From Aotearoamyces nothofagi (Eukaryota > Ascomycota > Leotiomycetes > Leotiales > Tympanidaceae): a DNA stretch of 64,000 nt. Shown here one piece after another: positions 46,605 through 58,216 of the stretch. The notes under the pieces were generated by a model. That model worked only from the letters and a program-made list of their open reading frames with translations. It ran no database searches and was not told the origin of the DNA. Within the stretch, counting starts at the first letter, position 1. Each line of letters begins with the position of its first letter. Location of the stretch: contig JADDTR010000003.1 in assembly GCA_015345905.1 (NCBI GenBank), forward strand, positions 868,001 to 932,000. The letters are read 5' to 3'. Both the position numbers and the translations under genes were made by a program.

Positions 46605-47064
46605 TGTAAACTCAGAGAGAAAGATGAATAAAATGACTATAGGGCTTCAAATCTCAATCATTGCTAAGCTACTCAGGAGCCTCATCCGCTGGTCGAAATT
46701 GTTGATCTCTCCACGAAGCCGAGGCTTGTCGGCTAGCGCTGATCTCACCCCGGATCTGCAAGGGTCTCACCCAAGCCAATACATATCAAGCCGCGGGGTA
46801 GATGTTATCGGGAAGCCGAGTCAAGATCTCCAATTTCTGGCTTATGAAATCGCCTCATTGACTTAGGCGATCACTGCTCTAGAATTACTAAGTTCAATAT
46901 GTGTTTTATGAGGATATTTTATTGTCTGAATGTTAGATCTAAGTCTTCTAGGCTTTCTCCTGAAAATGACAAGGTAGTAAATTTCCAAAGCGAAAATGCA
47001 TTTAAAGTATGTTATGTAGACTATTTATTTTTCATCATTTTATAATTCAAAATTTAGACTCCAT
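46605..47064. other. intergenic between two minus-strand genes
   Basis: Kinase-like gene promoter and UTP12 3' end, AT-rich towards 47,050. A 106-codon plus-strand frame overlaps it but resembles nothing. Confidence 0.5.
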
Positions 47065-50033
47065 TTAGGATACATGAACAAAGCCACGCTTGCGCTGAGT
47101 TGCTTTATCTCCATCATCCCAAGTCTCCTCATCAACGTAATCCTTGACACCTTTCTCTCGCACTTGATTACCAACAACTCGTAGAGCAGCAAGATTGTAC
47201 CCCATTTCGTCCTTCTGTTTCTGCAATGCCTGCCTCAGATTCTTCCTAATGCCATCAAGCATCAACCTCATGGTTTTGCTAGCAACAATCTGTCGATTGT
47301 GAGTCCTAAGCATGAAAAATAGTATCCGACAAGTCAATGGTATATTCATCGACCTCGAAGCAAAAATGTTTAGGAAAGTAAAGAGCATCGGAAGTGTCGA
47401 GAAGGGGAGCACCAAAAGTGCATCTTGCAATGCTGCGGCCTTGATGCGTTGGAGGACGGTCATAACGTGCGTCTCGGCGCTAATACCGCCGAGGGCCATG
47501 AAAAGGGGGTTTCGAGGTGGTGGAGCAATGTTTGGCTGTGCTGCTTTTGCTACTGTCCATTCATTCATGATCTCGTGATCTGCTATCCCAATCTCTAGGG
47601 CCTCAACGATCTTTTCACCGGCCATGAGTGTTTCGACCGTCTGCTTTCCAGCAGTACCAACCTCGCCTTCCTCGCCTTCCTCGCCTTGGTCCTGCCCGAG
47701 CGACGTTGTCAAAGTACTTTCGTAAAGTTCTTCCAGTTCCTTTTCTTTTTCCTCCTCCAGGAAGATCTGCTCGTCTGTTTGCTCCCAGACTCTTATGCTT
47801 TTATCGTGACTTGCACTGACCACAAAAGCACCTGTTCTACTCACGGCCAAAGCCCAGATTTCACCATGATGTCCATCAAGCCTTTGAATTTGCTCAAACT
47901 TATCACCATCCCAGTACTTGATCATACGATCTTTACTACTGCTGAAGAAATGGTGCCCGTTGCCATCTTGGTTATGTGGTACAAATGCTACTTGCAAAAT
48001 ACTATCTTGATGCGCAAAGAAAGCTTTGTGGCAATCACCAAAATCGAGTCCCCACAGTCTGACATTTTTGTCCGCAGAGCATGTAACAATGAGCTTGCTA
48101 TCAAATGAGATGTCCATGCTCAAAACGGGAAGCTTGTGGCCATACAAATTGAGGAAGAGTTTAAGGGAGTCATTGAAGAACACTTTAACTGTATTGTCAA
48201 GGAGTGCTACAGCCAGTAGACGAGAATCCGGAGAGAATTTGAGGCTGAGGATGTCGTCAGACACTTTTAGTGTCCGTGTATGGACAAGCTTTAGTCTTGG
48301 TGTAGTACGCTTTGTTCCCGGGATCTCTTCTTGTACAACTTCAAAATTCCAGAACTTTGCAGACTTGTCGGCACTGCCTGAAACAACGGATCTACCGTCC
48401 GGATGTACCTGCAGAGTCCATATTGCACCTTCATGAGCCTTTACAGTATCGAGCATTGCTGCCGAAGCCACATCGAATAGTTCCAATTCTCCGGTTTTTG
48501 TGCCGACCACGACAATCTTGTCACCAGGAAGGAATGAGCAACATAAGGCATATCCGCACTCAAAGGTTCGAATGCAACTACGTGTCCGTACATTCCAGAT
48601 CTTTAAACTGCCGCTGGATGCGGAGGCAAGCATCCTATCGTCAGAACTGAGGGTCAATGCTCTAATGTCTGCCCGATGTCCTGGTTGATCTACAGAAAAC
48701 GTTCGTGTATAGTCAGGCAGCTCGTCACTCTTTGTCTTCTTGCTCTGCTCTTTAGTCGGAATCTTGTAAAGTTCAATCTGGTTGTTTGTCGTAGAAATCA
48801 GCAACTCAACATGTTTTGCTGACTTGCCTCCAAGCCAATCAGCAGACCGCACTCGCCCACCAGTCCTTACGATGACATAGGGGACGAAGACTTCGGTGAT
48901 ATCAGCACTTGATAGGTCCTCCGCCTTTTCGTCGATCTCATCATCTCCTTCAGTCTTGTTTTTCTCAGAATTGCCTACTGCAGCAAGCTTCTCTCTTCTA
49001 CGTCTGCGTTTTCGGGCCAGGCTCTTCCGAACTTCGTCTTCTGATCGGATGCGCCATATCTCGACAGCTTTTTCTGAGCCATGGACAGAGAAGTAGTCTT
49101 GCCTCAGATGAAAGCTAACTTCGAGAGCCTTGTCCTTTCCTTGGCGATGTAGCACTCCACGGTCACTAAGGTATTGTCGATCCAGAGGTCGCTCTACTCG
49201 TGTTGTGAGCTCAAAGAGGCCTGCTGTATCAATAGACCAAACTTTCAGCTCTCCATCATTGCCAGCGGTTATACATCCGCTACCATCTGGTGACACACCA
49301 AGGGCCCAACATTCACCATTGGACTGGGCTACATGTGTCTCGATGCAATGCTGAGAAGCTACATCCCAGATCTTGATCAAAGAATCTTTGCCCGTTGTTA
49401 GTAAAAACCCCTCTGAAGGGTCAGAATCGTTGACATCAACCGGTTCCTCCGATTCGCCGTTTAGATCGATTGGCGCAAGAGGCTGCAGAAATTCCAATCC
49501 TGTAATTTGATCCTTATGGCCTCTCAATTTGAAGAGTCCAACTTCAGCAATAAGATCCCAAACAATTACATCCGTATCCTTCGAGCCACTTGCTAACCGT
49601 ACACCGGATTTGTCGAAGGCAAGCCTAGTAATGGCTGACCGATGTCCATTGAAGCTGACAATAATAGTTGCAATCTTTGCGTCCCATATTCTAATGCTTC
49701 CATCTTCGTATCCAACAGCAAATACATCGTGATCTGTCCTGCTTTGTGCAATGACTGTGACTTGCGCTTTGCAATCACTTGCCACCCAACGACTCAGGAG
49801 CTCTCCCTTCTTGACGTCCCAGCACAGAACCTCCTCATTTGCAGCTACGACTGCTCGCCCTACTCCAGTGTTACGAGACGAACCAGATGCATGATCGGCA
49901 GTCCAAACAGCATTCGCAGTGCTAGACGTTATGAGTCCGAACGTTTTCGAGTGCTCATATTTCCTTTACTTGTCAGCATTATATGGTTTGCTAACTATAA
50001 CCAATCTTTGACTCACAGGTAAGATTTCACCAT
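47065..50033 (-). CDS. Utp12/Dip2 (WDR3) U3 snoRNP WD40 protein
   Basis: Component of the UTP-B module of the small-subunit processome, nucleolar, needed for 18S rRNA processing. A 17-base first exon (50033-50017) and a 53-base intron lead into exon 2 (49963-47065), giving 971 residues. The joint SYL/KYEHSKTFGLI gives the family start MVKSYLKYEHSKTFG. Two WD40 propellers follow, with repeat ends such as IRIWDAK, VIVWDL, IKIWDVA, KFWNF, VRLWGLD, IKYWDGD and IRVWEQ. The C-terminal Utp12 helical domain contains EALEIGIADHEIMNEW and LLVLPFSTLPMLFTFL. A Glu/Lys-rich coil (EEEKEKELEEL) links propeller and C-domain. The large exon alone would lose the first WD40 strand. Confidence 0.93.
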
Positions 50034-50251
50034 ATTTTCTGTCTGGCGCAAAGAAATCTGGGCTTCCGAAGATTTGGAAAAACAATTTGTTTTCGAGCTT
50101 TATCGCTATCAGTTTAGTGTATGCCTAAGGCTTCAATATTTACTACTTGCTGTATTCTAAGCCCCACATTTATCAGCTACGACTGCGACGCTGTTGTCAC
50201 AGGGAGCACGAGTACGCAAATCAAGCAACTGTCGATTGAGTCGCATTGAAA
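50034..50251. promoter_or_regulatory. short divergent promoter, UTP12 and ARPC2
   Basis: 218 bases separate the two ATGs, so the core promoters and leaders must be compact or overlap. Confidence 0.55.
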
Positions 50252-51429
50252 ATGCTTCTTCTCGACTATCAGAATGTGTTGATACAATCCGTACTCACTG
50301 AACGCTTTTCAGGGTGAGTCCATCGGCCACACCTGCGACATTGCCAAATACTAACTCCACACACACAGAGCACCTCCAGTCTCAATCGACCAGACTGTGT
50401 CGGATTTCGATGGTGTCACCTTCCATATCTCTACACCTGAGTCTAAAACTAAGATTCTAGTGTCCATCCTCGTCAAGTGTTACAATGAGCTCGTACGATA
50501 CGGCGCAGAGCAGGTGCTAGAACGCGAATATGGACCATACGTTGTCGCGCCAGAGAGCGGGTACAACTTCTCGGTACAGGTTGACCTTACTGACCTACCA
50601 GAGGATAAAGGTCAGTTCTTGGGCCTTGGATAATGTAATTTTGGATGTTGACAGAAATTTCAGAAGCGAGAGATAACCTGATCCAAAGAGTTTCCCTGTT
50701 GAAGCGGAATGCGATGGCCGCGCCTTTCGAGTATGCTTTTGATGAACATCACAAGTTACAAGAAGAAGCATCCAAATTCACAACAGAAGAGGCACCTCAA
50801 GGTGTTATGGAAGGGGGCGAGGTCATGGCAATTCATTACCGTGATGAGGAAGCCATTTACATCAAAGCTAGCCACGATCGAGTCACAGTGATATTCAGCA
50901 CGATATTCAGAGAAGAAACAGACAGGGTTTTTGGCAAGGTTTTCATACAAGAATTTGTTGATGCTCGCAGAAGAGCCATCCAGAATGCACCCCAGGTTTT
51001 GTACAGGACGGATCCCCCACTTGAACTTCAGAATGTTCCGGGCGTAACAGACCCAGGAACGGGAGAGATTGGTTATGTTACGTTTGGTACGTCTCCTGAT
51101 CTATGGCCACTCATCCGATTGCTAATAATCTTTTAGTTCTATTCCCTCGGCACCTAACAAAAGCGCGAAGAGAAGAGATTATTTCACATATCCAGACCTT
51201 CCGAGATTATTTCCATTATCATATCAAGGCATCAAAGGTGAGGAGATCTCCAGCATCTTTGAAAATTTGGACTACTAAATTCGCTAACTCTTTTAAGGCC
51301 TATATTCATTCTAGAATGCGGAAGCGGACAGCAGATTTCCTACAAGTGTTACGGAGAGCACGGCCAGAGAACGAAGAAAAGGAAAGGAAGACTGCCAGTG
51401 GCCGCACATTCAAAGTGCAAGGAAACTAA
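50252..51429 (+). CDS. Arp2/3 complex 34 kDa subunit (ARPC2)
   Basis: Structural core subunit of the Arp2/3 actin-nucleating complex at cortical patches. Exons 50252-50313, 50369-50610, 50655-51086, 51137-51237 and 51298-51429 give 322 residues; introns are 55, 44, 50 and 60 bases. Family blocks are [19 protein letters not shown] at the start, [43 protein letters not shown], and the C-terminal helix [19 protein letters not shown], which crosses the last joint. It ends KVQGN. Length matches the family. Confidence 0.95.
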
Positions 51430-51798
51430 AGGATGTCTTGTTACATTCTTTTTGCTTGCTATAAAAATGAATCATCATCTTAAAGATCCTAGTATTATAT
51501 AATGATTTTGTGACCTACCATGTCCAGTAACTGAAATTATCACTCTTCAAAGTTACATATGGCCGTAGTGGCGAATATGGTAAAAACTATGTCATCAAAT
51601 AGGGATTAGGGAGGCATTGCACCGTCACTGTGAGACTTATGTACGCTTGATCATCCAAAATATGTAGAAGGTGCCTGATACCTCGCAGTCTCGTGACGTG
51701 GTCAGACCGACCGGCCCCACGCAAGAACTTGTTTAAGCATCAAGCGAGATCGACTTCTTAAGCCCCTTTGGACGCGACACTGCTCGACTTCCAACACC
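51430..51798. other. intergenic between two plus-strand genes
   Basis: 3' end of ARPC2 and promoter of LCL3. No gene seen. Confidence 0.5.
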
Positions 51799-52706
51799 AT
51801 GCGATGGCCGCCATGGTCTTCGAATGGCGAAAAGAATGCCGAGGATGAAAAGCGCCCTGTCTCGTGGGCTGATAATCTCAATGCAACTAATTGGTCGCAC
51901 TACACCGATCCGAGGACCGTGATCCCCACCGTTCTTCTCACAACAACCATACTGGTGGGAGTTCGCTTGTACCGATCATACCTACGGCGTATTCCTGAAG
52001 CATCCTATGTCAAGCCTGGGTTCTTCCGGAAGCGGAGCTTATTTGGGACAGTGACGAGAGTAGGAGATGGCGATAATTTCCACCTCTACCACACTCCCGG
52101 AGGCAGGCTCACGGGCTGGGGTTGGCTGCCTGGAAGGAAGGTCCCTGAAAAAGCTGGGGATCTCAAGAAGCGAACGGTATTTGATCTGATTTGAGATGCT
52201 AAAATGTGATAAATAGCTGCTGATATCTTATATGCTGTTAGATAGCTATTCGAATAGCAGGGATCGACGCGCCTGAAGGAGCCCATTTTGGCAAGGAAGC
52301 GCAGCCTCATGCTGCAGAGGCGTTGGCTTGGTTAAGAGCGTACATTTTAAATCGAAGAGTACGAGCCCACATATATAAGCGCGACCAATATGACCGGGTT
52401 GTTGCTACTGTATATGTGCGGCGTGGGATCTTTCGGCGAGATGTTGGTTTACAGATGTTGAAGTCAGGAATGGCAACAGTTTATGAGGCTAAGAGCGGTG
52501 CAGAGTTTGGGGACTTAGAGGGGAAGTATAGGAGTACCGAAGCCTGGGCAAAGTCAAAGAAGAAAGGCATGTGGTCTGGATCACAGAAAAACTACGAAAG
52601 TCCGCGGGACTTCAAAACGAGGATGGGTGAGAATGTGAAAAAAGAGTCTGCGAAGCCAGTGGCATCTACGGTACTTTCCAGAATTTTTGGCTATCGAAAG
52701 TCTTGA
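51799..52706 (+). CDS. lcl3: Lcl3-like membrane-anchored staphylococcal-nuclease-fold endonuclease
   Basis: Predicted mitochondrial-membrane nuclease of the fungal LCL3 family. Exons 51799-52176 and 52242-52706 (65-base intron) give 280 residues. One hydrophobic segment (about 41-58, [18 protein letters not shown]) anchors it. The nuclease fold starts at [18 protein letters not shown]; the catalytic Arg lies in [10 protein letters not shown] and the Glu in the same block; the second Arg is in [10 protein letters not shown]. All three catalytic positions are present. The joint RT/IAIRIAG matches the family. The tail is basic and ends in RIFGYRKS. Confidence 0.92.
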
Positions 52707-54502
52707 CGTCTTGATTCGATTTTATAACAGAGAAATTGCTATAGAACGGACGAGTCCTCCCAAGATAGAGAAGCAATGTGGATAGGTCGCAATTCAATTT
52801 TGGGCATTGACTCGGTTTCTGCCATTCACATCATCACCGAATTTTGGCTTCATAAATCTAGTTTCACCCATCAAATGGTTTACTTCCTGAAGGGGATGGG
52901 CGTCCCTGCCAAGTGCTGTACCTGTATTGCAGGTATATGATATATTTGTTGCTGGCCTGAAGATCCCATACCATTGCATACTATACATAAGTGCTAGTGA
53001 TATAAAACCATTTCATTGATAGGTAGCTTGAGTATAGTAGAATGCCCAAGTGGCCTTAAACTCACCTCAATGTCTCGATGTTTGATATGAATGGTCTTAT
53101 GAGGTATGCTGGACGAAGATAGCTAGAAGCGCTCGAAGAAATTGCCCCGCAGAAGGATAGTACTAAACTCTTGTTTATGTATTCGTAGATTGTTGGACCT
53201 TTAGTTAGCTCTGGACATATTATAGGATCATAGTTTGTGCCCTCAAAAATAATGAGAAGGTATGAGACCGTGTTTCAAAGAGCGGCATCAGCCAGACTCC
53301 ATAGGCATAGGGGGACCTCAAACCAATGCTGATTGGCCAGCTTTACATTCTTCAAATCTCCCAGTTAACCGGCTACTACAGTACTACATGGGTTTTCTGT
53401 TCTCGACTTCATATAGTGGGCTTTGATTTTCTTAACCAGTAGGCTGTCAAGATTATGAAATTGAATATATTTTTCGGTGAAGTAGATTGAAACAATAGAT
53501 TGTTCTCATAGTCGGCCCTTAAAAGGAGCCGAATCTATTTTGAGACAATGGCTGAAGCAGAACGCGAAACCCGTAGTTGCGAAAGCTCGACAGATATTCT
53601 GGCAATCCATTTTGCATTCTTTTCTCCATCTTTCAGTACTTGAGTGTAACTGCATTTGTTCAGCCCAGTTCCTCAATCAATGTCACTCTTTTATCGCTGA
53701 TTGCTCCTACCCCGGCCGTTAATTTAAGTAGGTGCATGACCCGACGCTTCTATATTATACCTCAGACCTCTCGTGACGACACCATCGCATTGACTACTGA
53801 CAGGCAATTAGTAGGCTTCACGGATCGCACACGAATCTAAACCACAACTCCCTTCAATACAGCTACTAAGAATTTCATTTCAATATAACACAAGACTGTC
53901 CAGAGCGGATATCATTATCGAGTCGACAAAACTGAGCACAGATTAACTTTGTACTACAAAGGCGTTAGTCGCATTAGCGTACATTGCTCGAACACGCTCC
54001 AAATACCATAATCAACAACGTCACGTCGAGAAAAAAATAGCAAGGTACTGTAGGAGGAATATAATCTGGGACAGTCGTGGCAGGTTGTAAAGGGTCAGAG
54101 AACTGTTGGGCATCGCTATCTCTGCTAAGATTGGGAATATCTGCGACTACTCTGTACTGTAACGTGCTCGAGTGCGTTGGCGAACACCGGCCCAAACGAC
54201 CACTGTAAGCGAATTTCCAGGCCACCGACACCTCTTTTTTCTCCCGACTTCACTCACTTGTCACAACACCACGACGCTCTTTCACGGAAGCAAATCAGGC
54301 GGGACGCAGAAGTCGTCGAAACGATCATTGACAATTAATAGTATACGGATGTACGAAGAGATCAACCGTGGCAGATAGATGGCTTGAACCGTGTTTGGAT
54401 ACAATCTGAGGTCGGGACATCCTCTACGATATCCGAGCGAACAATAGCTGCCGGCTGTGAGCAGTAATCGCCATCAGCTACCCGTGGCTCTCGGCTCTAG
54501 CG
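52707..54502. other. intergenic between LCL3 and RAX2
   Basis: 1.8 kb, AT-leaning, with only short reading frames that resemble nothing. The last few hundred bases should hold the RAX2 promoter and leader. A short peptide-like frame from an ATG at 53548 has a hydrophobic stretch but no family support. Confidence 0.5.
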
Positions 54503-57500
54503 ATGAAGTTCTCTTTATTGCTGAGTCCGTTAGCTCGGGAAACGCCAGCGATCGTGCGGTTATGCCTTCTACTGAGCTCACTTGTTCAGTCGACGCACGC
54601 TATCAACTTCACTTCTGTACCCTCTCCCAACCTCGACCTGTCACAACTAGGACGAGTTGGATTAACAGGCGACTTTGATGGGATTTCATTATACGAATAT
54701 ACTGGCCAGAATGAGAACGGATTCAACACCAATGGCAGTCAGTCAGTTCTTGCACGTTTCCCTAACGGCGAGTTCACGACTCTTGCCTCGTCTGATGCAG
54801 GCATTCAGGCAATGTGCCCATTCGTTATGGAAGATGGAACTATGGCTGGAGTCATTGTTGCTGGCAATTTTACAAGTTTAGGAGGAATAGAGTCCCAAGG
54901 TGTTGCAATGTTCAATCCCAACTCTTCCACTATCACACCTCTTCCTGGACTCTCTGGACAAGTCTCAGCAGTACTATGCGACGAGAGTACAAACACTGTT
55001 TATGTAGGAGGGAGCTTCAAGAGTGCCAATTCAACAAACGCCATAGCTTGGGTTGGTACTGCAGGATGGACGAACCTCCCCTTCCTTGGCTTTAATGGTC
55101 CCGTTACCTCCATTGCAAAGGCTTCTAATGGTCATGTCATCTTTGGAGGGACATTTACAGGCCTTGGGAACGATTCTACTCCGAATAATCCGGATCAGCA
55201 GATCATCAACATATCCGGCGCAAATATCACAGCTGGATCGTCCAATACAACCACGGGTTTCAGTGATCCAGAAAACATTGTCTGCAAAACCAGCGGTATT
55301 AGTGGATCTGGTAATACTTGGCTTTTGGAAGACGACTCGGCAGGCTTCTGGAAAGCCGACTTTGGTTTTGGCTTTCAGCCATCAAAACTGAGACTTTGGA
55401 ACACCCATGAGGATGGAAGAGGCACTAAAACATGGCGATATACAGCCATGCCGCTCAATGGTATTATGAACTTCACGTATATTGATCCAGCAACCGGACT
55501 AAACGCGTCCTGCTCTTCTGAGTGTCCATTATCTAGCAACACGAGCATTACCTATCAAGACTTCCATTTTGTCAACGTTATTGGCATGGACGCATTTCAG
55601 ATTGATATTTCTGCGTGGTATGGAAGTGGCGGTGGATTGAACGGCATCGAACTCTTCCAGAATGACATCTACGCCTACGCCATCGATGGATTTAACGAAC
55701 CTTCTTGCTCGAATGGTTCAACACTGTCAACAGCCACGATCACTGGCCCATGGAGCGTCGAGCCTTCCCACCAAAGCTCATCAGAATACCTAACTGCAAC
55801 TTTTAACAGCACCAGTGACTCGACTTCGGCGTCGGTCATCTTTCTCCCCGATATCAAACAATCGGGAAACTATTCGGTTAACATTTATACGCCTGGCTGT
55901 ATTCAAGACGATACCTGTACATCACGTGGTAGAGTCAATATCACTGGAATCATGGCAAGCAGTGCAAATTCTGCATCGTTTCAGACCGAAATTTTCCAGA
56001 CTAACAATTATGACAAATATGACCAGATTTACTTCGGCTACATCGAGCTTTCGGGTAGCTCGTTCCGCCCTTCAGTGACGATTCAGCCAAGCTCTGACCA
56101 AAATTCAAATCTGACTGCTGTTGCCCAACGAGTAGGCTTTACCCTTATCGACTCTGCCGACGGGCTTAACAGTCTTTTCGAATGGGACCCTAGTCTTGCC
56201 ACTGTTAATACGTCCGATTTCACCACTTCGATATTCGATGTAGCTGGTACGAGCTTCGGACAAGGGGCCGGCGTCGAAGCTCTTGCTGTATCTGCAGACA
56301 CGACTTACATAGGGGGAAACTTCTCCACGGACACCTTTGATAACATTTTCTCAGTTAACAGCTCTGGCTCGTTTCCCTTGGCTGCAGGTGGTCTGAACGC
56401 ACCAGTCCTATCCATGTTCCTAAATGGCACAATACTTTACGTCGGTGGCAATTTTACAAATACAAGCAAGACTACTACGACAGGACTGGGTTATGTCGCT
56501 GCATATGATACTGCAAAGAGTACCTGGAGCCCTTTGGGTGCTGGTGTTAATGGGCGGGTTCTGAACATTGTTCCGCTATCATTGAACCTAACCGACGACA
56601 CGCCAGAAACAGTCATTACGCTCACAGGAAATTTCGACCAAGTGCTGGCTTTTGGAAGCAACCAGTCAATATCTGTTTCGGGATTTGCAATCTGGGTTCC
56701 ATCTCGCAACAATTGGCTCCAAAATCTTGATGTCACGACGACGTTCATCAGTGGCCAACTTACTGCTTCAACAGACCTCCCCAATAGTGGCGGCTCCCTA
56801 TTTGCTGGTTCTCTGTCTTCCTCTGAACTTGACGCACGTGGAGTAGTAGCCCTCTCTTCAGAGCTCAGCAGCTTTCCAGTCAACATTCAGCAGTCATCAA
56901 CCCAGTCATCAACCAATATATCAGGCGTTGCTACAGGTTACTTCTATGAAGTTGATGATCGTAATGTGACGATACTCGGCGGACATTTCATAGCCACGGC
57001 TACAAATGGATCGACAATTAGTAATCTGGTATTTATCAACGGGTCAGACTCGGATACAGTTACTGGTGTCGGATCTTCTCTTTCCAATGGCTCAACGGTT
57101 CTGGCTCTTGCAGTACAAGGAGACACGCTATTCGCTGGCGGTTTGTTGACTGGATCAGTTAACAGTGCTAGTATTAATGGCTTGATTTCCTACGATCTGC
57201 GCTTGGCAAACTTTAACACTCAACCGCCTGCTTTGTCTGGCAGTAATGCCACAGTTTACGCAATCGAGGTCAGGCCAGATACCGAGGATGTCTATGTTGG
57301 AGGAAGCTTTCAGGGTGCTGGATCTCTCGCTTGTCCTGGGGTGTGCGTCTTCACAACTTCCGCCGCCCAGTGGAACCGGCCTGGATCCGACCTTACAGGC
57401 ACTGCCAATGCCATGACCTGGGCCAGTGCCACTTCGCTCATCGTCGGTGGATCACTCGCTATCAGCGGTGCCTCTACGTCCTTGGCAACCTACAACGCAA

Positions 57501-58216
57501 AAGCTCAAACATGGTCAACTTTCGACGATGCCAGTTCAATTCCCGGTCCTATCACCGCCATCACACCAGCTTCTAGCGATTCTTCGGAACTCTGGGTCGC
57601 TGGTACCGCCACGAACGGCTCAGCATTTCTAATGAAATATGATGGCTCGACATGGAACTCTGCAGGTAGCACTCTTGGATCAAGTACAACAATACGTGGT
57701 CTTCAGATGCTATCGCTTACAGAGAACCATGATTCTAATGATCTTGTCCCCTCAAGCCAGACACTATTGATAACTGGCTCCCTGAATATACCTGGCTTCG
57801 GTAATGCTTCTGCTGTACTCTTTAATGGCACAGCATTCGAGCCATTTGCCTTGACAAGCAGATCTGGCAGCACTGCTAGTAGTCTTTCTCAGCTCTTCTC
57901 CCAGGAGCAATTCTCCTTTTCATCATCAAGTATGTCTCCCGTGCTCTTTATTAGTCAAGTAATAACTAACGAATATGTAGAACATCATCTGGCGCTCGGA
58001 TTCGTGGTTCTTATTGGCCTCGGAATTTCTCTCGCCTTGATATTCCTCATTGTGGTCGCTGGCATCATCGCTGCACGCATTCGGAGAAAACGGGAGGGCT
58101 ACGTACCAGCACCTACAAATATGTTTGATAAGACCAGTCAGATGTCCCGTCTACCACCGGAGGAGATATTTGGAACCATAGGTCAGAAAAGGGGTGCTGG
58201 GGCACCGGTAATATGA
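54503..58216 (+). CDS. rax2: Rax2-like polarity landmark membrane protein
   Basis: Large type I membrane glycoprotein; in yeasts Rax2 marks the division site and directs polarised growth. Exons 54503-57929 and 57981-58216 give 1220 residues. A signal peptide (about 1-34, ending STHA) is followed by a long ectodomain of kelch-like propeller blades with recurring VYVGGSF and YVGGNF words, many NxS/T sites and Ser/Thr-rich loops. Near the end comes one helix (LGFVVLIGLGISLALIFLIV) and a short basic tail RIRRKREGYVPAPTNMF. The 51-base intron just before the helix is in frame and open. It has donor GTATGT, branch CTAAC and acceptor TAG, so I treat it as removed. Retention would insert 17 residues before the helix. 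Confidence 0.92.
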   Translation: MKFSLLLSPLARETPAIVRLCLLLSSLVQSTHAINFTSVPSPNLDLSQLGRVGLTGDFDGISLYEYTGQNENGFNTNGSQSVLARFPNGEFTTLASSDAGIQAMCPFVMEDGTMAGVIVAGNFTSLGGIESQGVAMFNPNSSTITPLPGLSGQVSAVLCDESTNTVYVGGSFKSANSTNAIAWVGTAGWTNLPFLGFNGPVTSIAKASNGHVIFGGTFTGLGNDSTPNNPDQQIINISGANITAGSSNTTTGFSDPENIVCKTSGISGSGNTWLLEDDSAGFWKADFGFGFQPSKLRLWNTHEDGRGTKTWRYTAMPLNGIMNFTYIDPATGLNASCSSECPLSSNTSITYQDFHFVNVIGMDAFQIDISAWYGSGGGLNGIELFQNDIYAYAIDGFNEPSCSNGSTLSTATITGPWSVEPSHQSSSEYLTATFNSTSDSTSASVIFLPDIKQSGNYSVNIYTPGCIQDDTCTSRGRVNITGIMASSANSASFQTEIFQTNNYDKYDQIYFGYIELSGSSFRPSVTIQPSSDQNSNLTAVAQRVGFTLIDSADGLNSLFEWDPSLATVNTSDFTTSIFDVAGTSFGQGAGVEALAVSADTTYIGGNFSTDTFDNIFSVNSSGSFPLAAGGLNAPVLSMFLNGTILYVGGNFTNTSKTTTTGLGYVAAYDTAKSTWSPLGAGVNGRVLNIVPLSLNLTDDTPETVITLTGNFDQVLAFGSNQSISVSGFAIWVPSRNNWLQNLDVTTTFISGQLTASTDLPNSGGSLFAGSLSSSELDARGVVALSSELSSFPVNIQQSSTQSSTNISGVATGYFYEVDDRNVTILGGHFIATATNGSTISNLVFINGSDSDTVTGVGSSLSNGSTVLALAVQGDTLFAGGLLTGSVNSASINGLISYDLRLANFNTQPPALSGSNATVYAIEVRPDTEDVYVGGSFQGAGSLACPGVCVFTTSAAQWNRPGSDLTGTANAMTWASATSLIVGGSLAISGASTSLATYNAKAQTWSTFDDASSIPGPITAITPASSDSSELWVAGTATNGSAFLMKYDGSTWNSAGSTLGSSTTIRGLQMLSLTENHDSNDLVPSSQTLLITGSLNIPGFGNASAVLFNGTAFEPFALTSRSGSTASSLSQLFSQEQFSFSSSSMSPVLFISQVITNEYVEHHLALGFVVLIGLGISLALIFLIVVAGIIAARIRRKREGYVPAPTNMFDKTSQMSRLPPEEIFGTIGQKRGAGAPVI

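Noticed and set aside
53548-53840. Small gene with a hydrophobic stretch between LCL3 and RAX2
   Set aside because: Short, no family similarity, no promoter or intron evidence.
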